From Pampus argenteus (taxonomy: Eukaryota > Chordata > Actinopteri > Scombriformes > Stromateidae), in the NCBI GenBank assembly GCA_036937835.1, contig CM072876.1, positions 16,893,001-16,957,000 of the forward strand: a DNA stretch of 64,000 nucleotides. The letters run 5' to 3'. The translations under genes and the position numbers were made by a program. Positions within the stretch are counted from its first letter, which is position 1; each line of letters starts with the position of its first letter. This document shows positions 1 through 29,695 of this stretch, one piece after another. The notes beneath the pieces were generated by a model. That model did not search any database and was not told where the DNA came from. It worked only from the letters and a program-made list of their open reading frames with translations.

Positions 1-2978
1 TGACAAAACTCATATACATATGCAGTATATGCCAAATGTTAATTTCAGTAAATAAAAGGCCAGAATTGTAAACACAAACTAAACAATGCTGCTGTGTTTT
101 TTTGTAACTTTCCTCATACCAGTTATTTATCAGGCTGGCTTGACCCATACCGGGGCATGAAGGTCAGAATATCACAAATATCAATTTTAATCAACATTCA
201 AAACGCTGCATCTGGATTCTGGGTTTGTAGTTTGAGACCCCTCCTCCCCCTGGCCTAACTACAGAGTATCGAGTTGTATTGTGGAAAGTTTAGGATCCAA
301 TATTTTTGGAGCTTATGCAATTCAGACAAAAAAAAACAGGATTGCTATTCCTCTGTTCCATCAATTGTTATTTATTTTTTAAGAATTCAGATTAAAGCAA
401 AGACATTTTTTTTTTTAGATCTGGATTATATCATTAACAACATCGAAGTAAATCAACATCCTTGATTGATTTGAAAATCTCAAAGCATCTCACATACACA
501 ACATAATATATAAAGTGTATGTCTTAAAGAGAATGCTGTATAACCAGAATGCCGCTGAATCACCATTGAGTCATCCCTTCAAGTTGAAAACATACAAAAA
601 CAACACTGACAACACACCTTGTAGCATAACTTGTCTCATGACACCGCGAAGATAAGAAAAGGAAGAGAATTGTATTGTGTAAGTAAATATGGGCCTATAA
701 GAAACTAAAGAAACTTTGTCAGAGTCTACGAGTTCCTAACAGTGTAAATACATATCCTGAAGTATTGTCTCACAGTGCACTTGCAGGGTAGTGTAAAACA
801 TCCTGAGGGGATGAAAGCAAATGCCAGATTAAAAGAGTAAACAGAGACAAGAAGCATCGTTTAGTGCCCATAAACTCCAAACAAGACTTAGGATCTAGGA
901 GAGAAAGGTCCATATTTCAAGGACGCTGTCTGGATCGGGGCAGAGAAAGCAGCCAAATTGGATGAAGTTAAGCTGCACTAACTGCTTGTTGTGACTCGAG
1001 AGAGAAAACTCAATCGTCCCTTTGACCGGCCGACTCGCGCTGAAAAGGGATACATTGTTCTGTGTTTTGGGTGGATTATAAGGGGACATGTCACAACAGC
1101 AAGTTTTTTTTTGACAAGGTCTTGGGTGTCCGCTGTCGTGCGCATTACTGTCAGGAATGTCGATGAGGCCTAATGAGGTTTTAATCCAGCCGGAGTCATT
1201 AGTGGCAGGTCATTTTAAAACAATCCGGGGTCAGGCTGCATTAAGGCTACAGAGGTCCACTCCCAATGGGTCACTGAGCATGGCACAGACCCTTCAGCTC
1301 TTCAGCAGCTTCAGCTAGCACAGGGGAAAAAGGGATTTGTCTCTTGTTGTTTGTTCAGTATTAAAACTATATATCTTTGTCACTGATTGACTGTACAGTT
1401 GAAGGCTGTTGGAACATACTACTTTGCCAAATGGCATGTAAGCTTATTGCTCAGTTTCATCCTTTGTAAACTGCTCAAAACGAGATGATCAACCAAGTTT
1501 GTATCCTTACAGCTCCATTCTCCATTCACATCACCTTTTTATGTGAGAATTCCTCAGTCCAAGCTTTTTTCTTTACTATTTGGTGAAACACCCAGGAAAA
1601 CAAATCCCAGTACAGCTTCTGACAAGTGGAGTTAAAGTCATCCCCAAGACGCTTTTCCAAACTTGCTAAGACGTGTTAATTAATATGTTACGCCCCGAGA
1701 GCTGCATGAGTCATCAAAATTCCACAGTTTGTTTACAGAAGGGATTTTTGGGATGTTTAGATTGCAGATTTTAACTATATTTTTTGTGAGCATCATCTCC
1801 TTGGGGTCAGGTTTAGTAATCCAAAAAGCTTACCTCACTCTGTAAGAAGAAAAGTGCTGATAAATGATAGTGATTATTATCGAGATGATGATAATGATGT
1901 AAAGGAAATGGGAGTTGTACTAGAAACAACAAGCGCTAATGACTAATCACTGCAAAAATGTTATCTATAGCATCTATACACTACCTGTCCAACACCAGAC
2001 AACAGACGGAGACAGTTAGCGACGAGCTAAACGTAGCGAAGACTTTAGCAGCTAAAGACATAGATATTGTGTTTTGTCAGATGGACAGAAACACAACTCC
2101 AAAGGAATGCTAACGTTGTTTGGTCTTGTAGTTGTGTGCTAACACGTAATATACACTTCATACCATCCTTAAAATACATTTCACTATATGGTTCTGTGTA
2201 GATTTTCATGTCAGTGCATGTCAATTTAGTAGCAATAGTTTCGGCAGCACTGGTAGTTGTAGTAATATTATTTGAGCATTAGCAGTAGCCTTGGTATTAT
2301 TAGTAGTAAAATCACAAGTGTTAGCACTGAGGTAGCTAGCAACAGGAGCAGGAGAAGTATTCAGTGCTATAGCAGCGTTAGCCGTAGCTAGCGACTTAAG
2401 GCCATTCTACACAAGGTTGCTAAGTTCAGCTACCATCATTTACTGTTGGGTATTGACAGATAAAAAATAAAAAACACACATCTGTGTGCGCACTGTTTAG
2501 CTCATTTAAATGTGGTAGCACTTAATCCTGGCAGCCAGACACTTAAAATGAGTCATGCAAAGAGCCAGAGATAATTATTGTGCATAAGACTGGTGTCAGG
2601 AGGTTACAGGTACACTCCTCTTCCTCTAAGAGGCTCTTTGAATAGCTCTGTCATCGGGGAGAGTAAGTGCCTGCTTGTTCCAGTAGAAATGTTGAAAATA
2701 ATTGTACCGAATTGTCAATCACAATCTACACGTTGCAGCTTTCCACTGGCTGGGGGGGGTAACACTGGGATCTTCCGCCGTTTGCACTGTAATTGAAATT
2801 TCGATCATGAGGCGTAAACATTTGGAAGCGTCCCTGTGAATATTCATCAGCTGGCGAGGGCCGCTGAGTGTCGGCGGAGGAGTGGCCGCGGCTAATTTGT
2901 GGCTCGTTGTATGCGTGTGTCGTATGCGTGCAGAGAGGATTTTGCCTTCCACTTATTGACATATTCTTGTCTAAACAG
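1..2978 (+). other. epha7: epha7 intron upstream of the FNIII-2 exon (3' part)
   Basis: This is non-coding sequence ending in a TTCTTGTCTAAACAG acceptor at 2978. I see no earlier Eph exon, so the exon carrying FNIII-1 must lie before the window. A diverged teleost dispersed repeat is recognisable at about 1975-2150. Short open frames here have no Eph or other recognisable content. Confidence 0.7.
1975..2150 (+). repeat. Diverged teleost interspersed repeat fragment
   Basis: The stretch contains the word series CCAACACCAGACAACAGACG, CAGTTAGCGACGAGCT, TTTAGCAGCTAAAGA and AATGCTAACGTTG in the order I associate with a common repeat in fish genomes. The identification rests on familiarity, not on a search, and no termini or target-site duplications were found. 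It lies inside an epha7 intron. Confidence 0.4.
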
Positions 2979-19677
<16,699 letters not shown>

Positions 19678-22196
19678 TGGACTGCGACGGGCCGCCTCGG
19701 ACCGGGGCGAAAAACAAAAACAGAACTTATCTGGAGCAGCGCCTGGGACGGAACCCGGGACAATCGTCAAAGTAAACGGACATCTGTCATGTCTGACTCT
19801 TCCGGCTGTGTCTGGAGTGAAATCATTCCTTTGTTCCTCAGTGAAGGATTGTGGTCTGCCTCTTCGAAGGGCACTAAAGAGAGGGAAAGGGCAAAAAAAC
19901 AACAAAAAAAACAATGAAACTACCTGGACGAGACGACTTACTTGTTTTGTTTTTTTTCTTCTCCTTTTTTAGAAGCGCTTACGAACTCAACCACATATCA
20001 AATGGCGCAGTGGAAAGGACTTTATGTTTTTAATGAATGATTTAAGTGCACACATTAGCTATGGGTTTTCTTTAAAAAAGAACAAAAAACTAATTGTCTA
20101 GTTGCAGTGTTTATTTTCTTTTTCTTTTTTTTGTGGTCACTTCTCTTGTTTTCTAATTATTTTTTGTGTGTCTGCCACAGTGACAGGTTGTGGCACATAC
20201 AAGAGTTGTTTTTTTCCTTCTATTTGGACTTTACAACAGGGTAAACTCTCCTTTATCCAAACGCAGAGGGAACTTTTTTCAGTGCAGTTTCAAAGGTACT
20301 TTTTGTGCTGAGACATGCTGGACTGTTTGAACTGTTTGCAGTGACTGGTATTTTCCTTCATGTGCTGCTGAAGTGAAAATGCTTACCGGAGTGGGTTTTT
20401 GATGTGGTTTCAACTTTTCATATTTTTTTATTATTTTGGGATTATTTTTTTTTTTGAAAGAGTGCAACACTGAGGAGACACAAGGAGCGAATCACCATAC
20501 TTTTATATCAGAGTAGCAATATCCTCTGTCTTAGTGTTCACTACAGGAAACGGTTGAGTTTCACAACAGTTACTTGGTTACTGAGTAGCATGTTTCAGCA
20601 CTGTTTGAAAGATTGTATTGAAGCCGCCGCAAATTGTTTTGCCATCATTTTGCCTAAAATGTTGCACTTAGTGTTTGTTTTGGTGCATTGTTCAGCTGCA
20701 AATCCAATTTTTAAGGATGGGTCCGAGAAAGGTGGAAGCTCTAGACGTATTACTGCCTTAAAATGTGTTAGATTAAGTGTTGCCACTATTTTAGGCACTT
20801 GAATGGCAACGCTTTCTGCCGGTTCATTTTGAGGTTGGCCGACTGGGACGAGCTCCCTACGTGTTATTTTTGTTTTACTTGTAGTGTGACTAGTGTATTG
20901 TGTCTTTTTATCTGTAACTTGAACAGGTGAAATCAAGTGCAAGGACACAGTTTAATGCCACGAGTGACACAGTCAGAGAAGAAGAGACGGACTAAACAGA
21001 GCAATAATTACCAGGTAGAAACGATCCTCACCTGAGATTTTAAAGGTGCTAGGTGTTTGTGTGTGCTGTGCCGAGACGAACCATTCGGAGAGATTCAGTC
21101 ACAGCCAGAAAGTGAAAGGAATGCAACTCGGCACTCGGAAAAACTGCCGTGTCAAGTCATCAAATGAAATAATCATGTCGTATTTTACCGCTATGATATG
21201 CTAAACGTTTTTTGATGAGTATCTAACATGGCATGGAAAGGTTGAACGGAGTGGCGGCGGAGAAGAAAGAAGCACCATTCAAAACGCCAGAGAGGTGCCA
21301 ATTAGCCATGCTGACATCATTTTCTGACATCACACCAGAAATCAAAGAGCCCCTTCAGGGTTTGGTTATGAAAATGTGGGACCAAACAATCGGGCCAGAG
21401 TCAGATGTGGACCGTGCTGTTAAATCCCAGCAGGCAGCAAAGCAGCGCCCTTGTTTATTCATGCTTCTCCACCGCTCATCCTTCACAGGCGAAGATGTGA
21501 CAGAACATGCACTAAAGTGTCTCTTAAGATTGCTCCTCTTTTCTTTCCATACGGCTTTGTATGGAGAAGAGAAGACGGGGGGCTGGCAGGGGGGGGGGGG
21601 CGGGGGGTTTGCAGAAGACGTGCTAAAAGCCAATCAACCCATTTGGTGCCATCTGTCTCCACTTCCAACGCAAAAAAAAAAAAAAAAAAGAAGAAAAGAT
21701 TTCGATTTTAAGTATGTTTTCAGTGCAGTATTCTTTGATAAGAAAGTGTAGTCATTCAACAGTCGAGAGCAGCGGTGTTCACAGGAGAAACCATTATAAC
21801 TGCTGCCGCTGTAACCTGAGAGATAAATCCACAGTAGACATTCAAAGTAACATTCATTCACTTTGGCTTTTTTCATCTCAAATTTATAGATGAAGCATAA
21901 CCAGCTCTAGAAGTGAACTTTGAGCTCACGGTAAAACCATTAGCAGCTTTTGCCAGTCTGTACATTGTGTCTACATTTAGCCAGATACATTTGAAAACAC
22001 ATCTCTGTGTTGTGGCCCTCTGTCCACACTGAGCCGGTGTGAAGCCTTTTCAAAACAATCTCCAGGGTTGATAAACCTGAAAGGCGAGGAAAACAAAGAA
22101 GACTTAAGCCTGTCTAGACACTGACGAAGGTTGTGTGACACTAAGGTCTGTTGCCTCTGAAGGCAACAGACGGCCTGACCCTTATCCATACATACA

Positions 22197-22305
22197 TTTT
22201 CATTATTGATTAACCTTCTGACGATTTTCTCAGTTCATTAACTCATCGTTTGGTTTATAAAATGCCAGAAAATACAGAAAAGAAAACTAAACTATTAAAA
22301 CAAAG
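22197..22305 (+). repeat. Teleost dispersed repeat fragment in epha7 3' UTR
   Basis: Words such as CATTATTGATTAACCTTCTG, ATTTTCTCAGTTCATTAACT and GTTTGGTTTATAAAATGCCA match, with divergence, a very common fish repeat that I know by sight (ATTAATCGATTAATCG-type). The family name is not known to me and no termini are visible. Confidence 0.45.
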
Positions 22306-22502
22306 TAAATATTCACATTTGATAAGTCAGAACCAATTCTATTGATTTAACTTCTTCAGTGTAGTTGCATAGGAATGTCTACATGGATTGGAAAAGATTA
22401 TTTATTTAAGTTTTGGATGTACACTTGGGCCTCATTGAACGACAGCTTGTCATATGTGCACCCAGCACTGCAGAGGTGTTAATTGAGGTGATTTTAAGCT
22501 TC

Positions 22503-22566
22503 AGACGGAGCCAGGTGAGCTGTTTTCAGCATCCAGTCTTTATGCTAAGCTAGGCTAACCACCTCC
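22503..22566 (+). repeat. Second teleost repeat fragment in epha7 3' UTR
   Basis: GACGGAGCCAGGTGAGCTG followed by CCAGTCTTTATGCTAAGCTA and GGCTAACC resembles a repeat scattered widely in fish genomes (CTTTATGCTAAGCTAAGCTAA type). It is recognised by familiarity only. Confidence 0.45.
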
Positions 22567-23532
22567 GTGACATGATTCCAGCTCATGAGAGCAGATACGT
22601 GAGGATACACTGGCTTAGTGTGGCTGCATCTTTAGATCATTTTCACTGTGGGACTCACCTTTGTAAGGAGACACCAGGAATTAGCCCTGACCAGTTCTGA
22701 GCCCCTGAGTCTCACCCCCCCACCCCCACCCCGTTTATCCATACAGCAAAGCTCAGCAATTGGACCTTCGCCAGACCTTTGAATTGAATACAGGCATAAA
22801 GTCATTGAGTCAGCACAAAACTCCCCAGTTCACAGGCAGCACTCTCAGCTCCGCCTCCTCCCTCTACCACCCTGCTCTGATTTTTAAACGGTGGGCCCAT
22901 GGAGGCCCCCTTAGACCCTGAGGTAGAAGGCATATGTCCCCTTTTTTCTTGTGAAAACAACAGTTTGAGCCAAATTGAGATTAAGGCCAGGATACAATCG
23001 ATTCAACATCCAAATCATCTGTAACCTTCACCAACAAAAGTCACTTTACTGTCACTTTCAGCTTGTTTCACACCCATTCTGAACTTCAGGTTGCTCAGTT
23101 CTGGACAAAAAAAAAAAAAAAATAAGTTTTGCTGTGGCTGTATTTAAGCCAAAACACAAAAAGAATTAAAACAAATTTAAAAAGACAAAAAAAATAAAAA
23201 TAAAAAACCTTGCCCGATGTAGAAGGTTGGAATCAGAACTAGCAGATAGAGTATGAAGTTATTTTTCAAATCTTGTGGTTCAGCAGTTGGAAATGTGTTT
23301 CACCGCTTTGGAGAGGTGGTGGATAATTCCAAAGAGTGCAGCACTGTTGATTGTGTCTGAAAGAGCCGAGATTTGAGGGAATCTTTGTATATGTTCTAAT
23401 TGTAAAACTTGTACATTTTATTTATATTGTTTTTTTTACACATATTACTCAGTAGAGAGCTCTGAATACATTGAAAATGCACTATATTTTTCTATCTCGC
23501 AGATGAATTATTGTCACCCACAAGATTTCAGT

Positions 23533-23540
23533 TGTACATA
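23533..23540 (+). promoter_or_regulatory. Pumilio-type motif TGTACATA in 3' UTR
   Basis: TGTACATA fits the UGUANAUA consensus bound by Pumilio proteins, which repress or destabilise mRNAs. It lies in the distal epha7 3' UTR, where such sites commonly act. Binding is inferred, not shown. Confidence 0.4.
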
Positions 23541-23791
23541 ATTTTTCATTTAGGACCAAAGACGGCTGATAGGATTTCCATCTTTACTTTGACTTCCTTT
23601 TGATTTCTGCCTTTTAGTTTGTTGTACAGTGATACAAATTGTCGATTTATTATTTATTTTTCTGTGCTGAGTATTGAGAATATTCACTGGTCAAAAGTAT
23701 TTTCCCCAACAGCAGAACTGTAAGGTCATTTAATTAGACAATTTCTTGTTACATAGACAATTCTTTTTGCTTTGTAACCTTTGTAATAGAC

Positions 23792-23799
23792 TGTACATA
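23792..23799 (+). promoter_or_regulatory. Second Pumilio-type motif TGTACATA
   Basis: This second exact UGUANAUA match lies about 260 nt after the first and just before variant poly(A) hexamers. Two sites close together in a 3' UTR tail strengthen the case slightly over chance. Confidence 0.4.
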
Positions 23800-23943
23800 T
23801 ATTTTTGGAAATATAATACAATCTCTATAGAAGTTGTGGGTGTCCTTTGCAGTGTTTTTATCCACATGAGTTTTAGTGAACTTTACTGAACTATCTTAAA
23901 TCCTTTTTTTCGTCATGAAAAACTGACATTTTAGTCTTGTTGA

Positions 23944-23949
23944 AATAAA
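23944..23949 (+). terminator. epha7: Candidate poly(A) signal AATAAA of epha7
   Basis: This canonical AATAAA is followed by a GT-rich downstream element. Alternatives are AATATA/AATACA at 23810-23820 and another AATAAA at 24453-24458 in an A-rich context. Confidence 0.5.
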
Positions 23950-25210
23950 GTTGGGGGTGTTGTTAAGAGGTTAACAGTAATTAGACTTACGAAATATAAA
24001 ACACAAAACTGAGTGATGCTGATGTCACTTAAACTGTGGGGGAAATGATTTCTGTTTTTAAGCTCTTAAGTATTTGTCACATTCAGTCCAGTAATTGGAC
24101 TGTTGTTTACTGGCTACATTTAGACACTGAGGGGAAAAAGTGTTGTTTCCAAATTAAATCTAAAAAGAATTACACAGTAAAAGTAGCATTTAACTTTTTT
24201 TTTCTTGAGCAATCAAACATCAAACATTTGAGGTTGTTCCTTGTACTGGTGTTTATCTTTTCTGTTGGGCAATAATGTCGTTTTAATTTCAGTTCATTAA
24301 TAACTTTTTTTAATAAGTTGGAAAATGGATTTCGGTCCAGATCCACTGTGACCTTTTTCTGGAAGGTAAGTTGTCCAATCAGTCAAAGGGACCTCACACA
24401 ACCTGGCAACACACACTTATATGAACCTTTAAGAAATGATTTATTAATCAATAATAAAATTAAAAATTAAGTAATGAAGCAAACAGAGGAAATACTGTCA
24501 GGATCATTAAAAACGTTGGAGCCACTGCTGGCTGCTCCAACTGGCTCCCATTCAAAAGGCTTCGACTTCTCTCTAGAAATACTGAATGAATAATTATCTT
24601 CATCCAGTCATCTCGGTCTCAGTCGCTAAGTTCACACCCTCTAATGAGTGCTGGTGGTCATTTAGAAAATTATTGCTCCATTAATAAGATTTGAAGACTT
24701 ATAATAGGTTTTATGTCTCTTTTGGACACACACTGACTCGGACTCTAGTTGGAACATATACGATTAAGTTTAATGTTATTTACAAAACATGGCGCCAACC
24801 ATTAGCTGTGCAAACCAACAGTGACGTCACACACAGTCCACTCTTTATTTCTATGAATATCAATCTTTGTTTTTCCCACTAAGCCCTGCTTTTACTGTAA
24901 TTTATTTAATTTTTTTCTGCCGCTGCTCCACGTGGTCAAACTCTTGAGGCTGTAATGTGCAGCGAGCTCCAGAACGCAGCACTACTGGCACTGCACTGCA
25001 GAAGACTCATGCATGTATGGAAGAGGAGTAAATGATTTACACGGATGTTTAAAAAAAAACTAAAAAAAAAAACTCTATTATTAAAACTAAGTATGGGTCT
25101 TGTCTTCTTCATGGAAAACAAATGTTGCAGTTTTGTTAACAAACGAACACCAATTTGTTTTCTATTAGTCATCTTCTTCTGGATTATAATTACTGCTACC
25201 CCTGAGCATT

Positions 25211-25215
25211 GTGTG

Positions 25216-25259
<44 letters not shown>
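25211..25259. repeat. (GT)n microsatellite
   Basis: About 24 GT dinucleotides with one C interruption. It creates artificial open frames of alternating Cys/Val or His/Thr codons on the two strands. Confidence 0.97.
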
Positions 25260-25261
<2 letters not shown>

Positions 25262-28200
25262 CTTGCGAGACCATGTCGACATGCCGGCGAATGTGTTTGT
25301 AGATGCATACGTGATAAGACAGACAGAACTGTCCAAACAGTCCTCCAAAGTTTCCAGTTTCATCATTTAATCCTCCAGAAATTCCAAGTGAGTGAAAAGA
25401 GCTTCGACGGATTTCTTTCTGTGACATCTTTCAGCAGTTCTAATGTTTACCTTGGTAAGTCCAGCAGTGGCTCACCATGATGTCTCTGAGCCCGCTCGAC
25501 TGTCTCTGCAAAGCACAAGTTTGGTTTTCCCATGAATTTGGCTTCCGGCCATTTGTTTCTCTGTGGCTACTCTTTACTTCCTGTTAGCTTATGCTGCACA
25601 GTCTGATCCGTGGTTGGTACGGCACCACAATTCTCAACGTGGAGAAGGAAATAGTGCCTCTGTTTGTAATTAAATGTGAAAGATCAATGCTTATAATAAT
25701 GGATTAACCTGACTGTAACTATATATGACTGGCTTTCAAACATTTGTTCCTCTTACTTGTAACTGTCAAAGAAATCTTAGGATTAAAGTACTTAGACAGC
25801 TAAGCCGAGCTGCAGCTCAGGAGCCAAAACAACTTAAAGGGTTGGTTCGCCCAAATTACCCATGACATTTAGAAAAAAAAAAAAGACTGCACCAACACCT
25901 CTGTTTCCAGACGCAGGGTTTCTCTGTTACACGTAGTAAGTTTTCAATGTGACTGTTTCTTTAGCAGAAAGTAGTTCCAATGAAATCTTTTCTTACAACT
26001 AAACAATTCAAACACACACAGACACACACACACACTGTACAAAGTAAGATAACTGTTCAATTCCATGACAACTGAACAAACTCCATCTGCTGATGAACAT
26101 TACGTGATATGATTAAAAAGCTCCAGCAGCTGATAAATGGACCCTGTGTTGAGATTGTTTACTTTATTCTGAGTCTGTTTTCTGTTCCTGTCATCTCCAG
26201 AGATTAGCCAGATATCAACACTGTAGATATTCTTTCATTTACATACTTTAATAGTCATCCATAATAATGACTGTAGCTGCAATGAAGGCACTTTAAGGGA
26301 ACTTATTCAAACTCATCAAAAGAGACAAGAGCTCATTATTCCTACGGGCGATGTGCATTAAATGTTATCTCTGAGATATGAACACCTGCGCATCTCGGCC
26401 GGCTGCAGTGGGAAAGTTACATGAAGTTATGCTGATCATACATATTTTAGTGTTTGTTTTGTGTGTCTCCTACTCTTGTGTTTTCAGTGTCTGATGATGG
26501 TGACAGTAGAGTCTCTCCCCTGCACTGTACCACTTATTGCATTAGGCTGAACATGTGGTAACTCGCACTTTACCTGCAGTAAGTCTCACTGGTAAAACCC
26601 AGTGGTATTCTTTTCACACTGATAATGACATTAGGAACAGATATTATGCAAGTCTTTGACAGCCGTCACCAACATCACCATGGATTCATTGCCCTAATCC
26701 ACTTATCATTTCATTCTCTAACATTAAAATACATTACAGTGTTATATCTTTGCATGCATCATTGTCATCATTTATTTGGTAGCATGGGATGATAACCAGA
26801 GATGCACATTATCTTCTCTCAAAGGGCCTCATTCCTCAGCAGGATTACCAAATATGAACACATTTTCATTTTTTTTTGAGCGCTTAATAATGCTGACCTC
26901 ATAAATCGCGTAGACTCATATCAGACAATATCAAGCTGTTAGATGAAGCAGAGATTTGTCTTCCAGCATTGAATTTCACCCTCTGATAACAACAGATATA
27001 TTTGATGGAACAGTAGTTTGTTGTAATTATGTTCCCCAAATGAACCGTGTTTATGTTCCTTCATTGACTTTGTGATACAAAGAACAGCAGGAAGATCCAC
27101 GTGTTTTCATCACTGGATATGAGATTATTCTTTACGTTCACTGCGATACAGAATGAGCAGTCGCCGTCAGCATACTGTATGTCCACCAGCATCAGACACT
27201 GTTTAGCATAACTCCTAAATGCAGAAGTATTAATAAAGCTTTAGCTTATTGCAGCATATAATTGATATGTAACAAGAAATTGCAGCACAGAGAAGCCAAA
27301 GATGTGTGTGAGGGCAGTACTGTCGCCATCATACAGGTTGAAAAAAATATATATATTGCCAGCATATTGTTATTATCGTTATTATGTTTCTTAAACTCAA
27401 ATATACGTGACCAGTCAGGCTATAGTTACACAAGTCACAAAGCTGTTTTTCAAGCTGTGTCTTTTTTCTAGATCTATAGATGTTACATTGATGCAGTGTG
27501 ACAGCTTTGGAGTATCTCTCCTCCTTTCAGGGGTCTTTGTGTTAATCTCAACACATCTCCAATCTACCTCTGTGCTGAACGCACAGAAATGAACATGACT
27601 AAAACAGCAAGCCGATTCCCAGAGCATCTTTCACAAGTCAAAATGTCTTTTCGCTGCATGTTCTTTTTTGAGATTCAGATAGCAGAGTATCCTTTGTGTA
27701 GGCAAAAGCCGTCATAGAAGTTAGTTTCCAGTAGATTACATTACAAATCTAATGAATCAGCTAATCAACATCTGATGAGCTTTATACACATACTGTACAT
27801 AATGATCTTTATATATCAGAGTACAAACTATCTTCATCTACATCTCTACAACACACCGATGTACTGCCACAGAAAAACACAGAAACCTGGCAGACCGCCG
27901 GAGGAAGATAACGGGGAAAGAAATCATTTGTATTTGGCCATTCTGCAATAATCCCGAGCCTTGCTTCAGCATTATTACAGCATCTGACATTTTGCATCTA
28001 ATATAGAAGTCAAACAGGGATATGGAGATGAATGGTTTTAAACTGTGTAAATTGATTAGGAGGTACGTGCACGTCTGACTAATGGTTTACCTGTTGGAGC
28101 CCACAGAGAAAACAGATCATGACCCATTTAGAAAACAAAGGCTTCGCGTTTCTCGGTTCAGGTGTATCCTTCAGGGAAATATAATGTGGTATTTACAGAT

Positions 28201-29454
28201 GCAACAAAGTAGACTTTTCACGCTTATCCTGTTGCTCTTGTCTTGAAGAAAAATAGATGTGAATTCTGGGGAAAAGGGCCCCGTATCCTTGAGTTGGTGC
28301 TTCATCAAAAGTTTAGCCGCTGACTCGCCTGTAGGAAGGAGGAAGCATTCCATCCTCATTATGTTGTAGATATGGTAGAAAGTTTTGCTCAGTATGAGAT
28401 TATCAGTCATTTTATGCATGTTTCATAATTGAATAATACATAGACAATGCAGCCTGTAGGATAACCAGGGTTAGGGTGTTAAGGCCCTGTGCAAACATGA
28501 TTAGTGACATGCATGCACATAACCAACAGCACTACACACATACAGCAGGTTGCAGGGCACGGTTTCATATGATTGCAGCTTTAAGCATTTAAATGTGGAA
28601 AAATAGGTATCTCTCATCAGTTCAAGACATAACAAGTCTAATGTATATAAATGGCTACAATTCTGAAACTGCGTACTGATGTTGAAATACAGTAAACAAG
28701 TCACATTAAGGTTAGAGTAATCACTTTAAGTATAGAGCAACAACACAAGTCACTGTCATAACTCTGTAACAGTAGCTGCACTGTCATTATCACAGTAAAA
28801 GAATAAAATAAATTTCAAAATAAAATAATATTTCAAAGTCAAATTGAGCCGTTTTTTGACTCAGCAAACAACATAACTTTGCCTTCATTTTCCCTTTAAT
28901 GTTGTGTGTAATCCTGAATAAAAAGCTACTCGGGCTCCATGTGTCACATGTCAACAAAATAATCTGAAGATCAAACATCATCTCTCAGTTTAACCTTCTC
29001 TCTGGTCCCCTTATTAGGAGAGTAAACATCATATTTCCAGCATAAAGTACTCAAATTCCTCTGATCGGCAGATCAGGATGAATGATTACAGTAGAACTAG
29101 AGGTAATTAAGAAGCCTGAGTGACAGGTACAAGGGCATCTGAACTGTGGCTTTTTATTTTTATTTTTTATTATTCCTTTTAAACAACAAATCAAGCAAAG
29201 AAAAATAAAGTATTTTTTAGTTGAGGTAGGTCAGAAGTAATTGGAGTGAAAACTTTTTTTTTTTAATTTATGTTGTATTATTTAGATAATCAGCAGTGAA
29301 AGCTGTAAGAAAAATATCAAAAGATAACATTCTTGGGCAGGAAAGCTTTCCTTCCTAGACAGTCAACATTAACATTTCTAAACCATATTGCCAGCCAAGA
29401 ACGCTGCCAATCGCTGCTCTCTGCAATATCTGCAATGGCAACACTTCACTGCAA

Positions 29455-29695
29455 CAAATTTCCCCATAAAATTACAGTAAATTACCGGCAGCAGCGGCCA
29501 GATTTTTTACTGTATCTTTACAGTGTCACTACTGTCACTTACTTTAACAGTCAGTGTAAAAGTGATTACAGCGTTCTGCTGTGGAGGGTTTACAGTGTGA
29601 TACCGTAGATGGGCCTGCACTGTATTTTTATGGTGTTGCTACTGTAAATCTACATTAACAGTTTATTACTGTAATGTTACAATAAACAACTGAAA
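29455..29695 (+). repeat. Diverged teleost repeat rich in ACAGTAAA/TTACTGTA
   Basis: The segment repeats ATTACAGTAAATTACCGGCA, ACTGTATTTTTATGGTGTTG, CTACTGTAAAT and TTACTGTAATGTTACA, an arrangement I recognise from interspersed repeats of many fish genomes. The words partly pair as inverted repeats. No family name is assigned. Confidence 0.45.

Larger units (their letters stand above)
19678..23970 (+). other. epha7: epha7 3' untranslated region (end approximate)
   Basis: About 4.3 kb follows the stop codon with no recognisable coding content. The end is placed at the first canonical AATAAA (23944-23949), which is followed by a GT-rich stretch (TTGGGGGTGTTGTT). Variant hexamers AATATA/AATACA at 23810-23820 could give a slightly earlier end. 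It contains two TGTACATA Pumilio-type motifs, a G-run near 21590-21608, and repeat fragments near 22.2 and 22.5 kb. Long 3' UTRs are usual for Eph receptor genes. The true end needs transcript data. Confidence 0.6.

Noticed and set aside
21233..21751. 172-codon plus-strand open frame
   Set aside because: It lies in the epha7 3' UTR, runs through G and A homopolymers and resembles no protein.
24936..25427. 163-codon minus-strand frame
   Set aside because: Its centre is the GT microsatellite (HTHTHT residues), which keeps the frame open artificially.
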